DNA of 5,842 nucleotides from Acetobacteraceae bacterium (GTDB lineage: Bacteria > Pseudomonadota > Alphaproteobacteria > Acetobacterales > Acetobacteraceae), in contig PKWQ01000122.1 in assembly GCA_003133265.1 (NCBI GenBank), positions 1 through 5,842 on the forward strand, given 5' to 3'. Position numbers and translations under genes: made by a program. Of this stretch, positions 5,525 through 5,842 are shown piece after piece; position 1 is the first letter of the stretch; each line of letters begins with the position of its first letter. Under the pieces are notes generated by a model. That model was given only the letters and a program-made list of their open reading frames with translations. It did no database searches and was not told the origin of the DNA.

Positions 5525-5530
5525 GGGGGA
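5525..5530 (+). promoter_or_regulatory. Ribosome binding site of the TRAP binding-protein gene
   Basis: A GGGGGA purine run 7 nt before the ATG at 5538, supporting that start. Confidence 0.6.
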
Positions 5531-5537
5531 AACGTTC

Positions 5538-5842
5538 ATGAGGCAAACGTCAGGATTGGGAAAACTGGGCCGGCGGGGCCTGATCGCCAGCGGCACGACG
5601 TTCGCCATCGGGATCGGAGGCTCGGCACGGGCACAAGGGCGAACGCTGCGCATCGCTTCAATCGCGATGACGAACAGCCCGTGGCACCACGCCATGAACA
5701 AATTCCGCGATGAACTGGCGCGGCTTAGCAACGGCACGCTGAAAGTCCAGGTGTTCATGGACGGCCAGCTTGGCGACATGGCGCAGCTGGCCTCGGGCTT
5801 GCAGCTTGGCGTGCTCGACATGGCCTATATCGGTGCCAGCAG
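5538..5842 (+). CDS. TRAP transporter solute-binding protein, DctP family (N-terminal part)
   Basis: The first 101 codons of a gene that continues past the right edge. The protein begins with a signal peptide: a charged start, GRRGLIAS with twin arginines at 12-13, a hydrophobic stretch to about residue 28, and a cleavage site after ARA (residue 32). This resembles a Tat signal, although the residue after the arginines is Gly rather than the fuller consensus. The mature part has the DctP opening: LRIAS, then NSPWHHAMNKFRDELARLSNG, a strand LKVQVFMDGQLGD, a helix MAQLASGLQLGVLDMAYIG. Family role: a periplasmic high-affinity receptor delivering a carboxylate to the DctQM membrane units, driven by the ion gradient. 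The DctQM genes are not in the window but would be expected downstream. The gene diverges from the CoA-lyase operon, so the ligand may be the acid that pathway uses; this is inference. Confidence 0.9.
   Translation, partial: MRQTSGLGKLGRRGLIASGTTFAIGIGGSARAQGRTLRIASIAMTNSPWHHAMNKFRDELARLSNGTLKVQVFMDGQLGDMAQLASGLQLGVLDMAYIGAS

Noticed and set aside
5321..5821. 166-codon minus-strand frame opposite the TRAP gene
   Set aside because: The plus strand here encodes a signal peptide and DctP motifs with a ribosome binding site; the minus frame shows nothing recognisable.
1..5842. CRISPR array or complete insertion sequence
   Set aside because: No regularly spaced repeats, no transposase frame and no long terminal inverted repeats were seen.

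Overview
The window comes from a high-GC alphaproteobacterium-like chromosome. A Rhodospirillales/Acetobacteraceae- or Rhizobiales-type genome is my inference, from the GC content, the style of the signalling proteins, and the CaiB / CoA-ester-lyase / TRAP content. No species can be named. The left third is signalling, the middle is a graveyard of truncated genes with a degenerate tRNA fragment, and the right third is a catabolic/transport cluster cut by the window edge.

Left (1-2858, minus strand): a large membrane sensor histidine kinase (Cache sensor, PAS, HisKA, HATPase) runs off the left edge. A 469-bp stretch without a recognisable gene separates it from a stand-alone CheY-like receiver protein. 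The two share a strand and may form a phosphorelay pair, but adjacency is the only evidence.

Middle (2855-4212): the receiver's ATG overlaps the stop codon of a truncated HsdM (type I DNA methyltransferase) N-terminus. Upstream of that lie a strong orphan intrinsic-terminator hairpin on the plus strand, a G-quadruplex-type G-run cluster, and a sequence I read as the decayed 3' half of a tRNA-Arg(ACG) gene, the classic footprint (att site) of an integrated element. Next comes a roughly 93-codon fragment of the error-prone polymerase DnaE2/ImuC on the plus strand. I recognise nothing in 4031-4212. The pattern suggests repeated integration, deletion and rearrangement at a tRNA-associated hotspot.

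Right (4213-5842): a complete HpcH/HpaI (CitE-like) CoA-ester lyase on the minus strand sits directly behind the C-terminal remnant of a CaiB/BaiF family III CoA-transferase. Diverging from them is the start of a TRAP-type solute-binding protein gene (DctP family) with a twin-arginine-like signal peptide. Uptake, CoA activation and C-C cleavage of a small (di)carboxylate is the usual logic of such clusters, but here the CoA-transferase is broken. A 12-bp inverted repeat flanks the 5' break of that remnant and lies in the divergent intergenic region.
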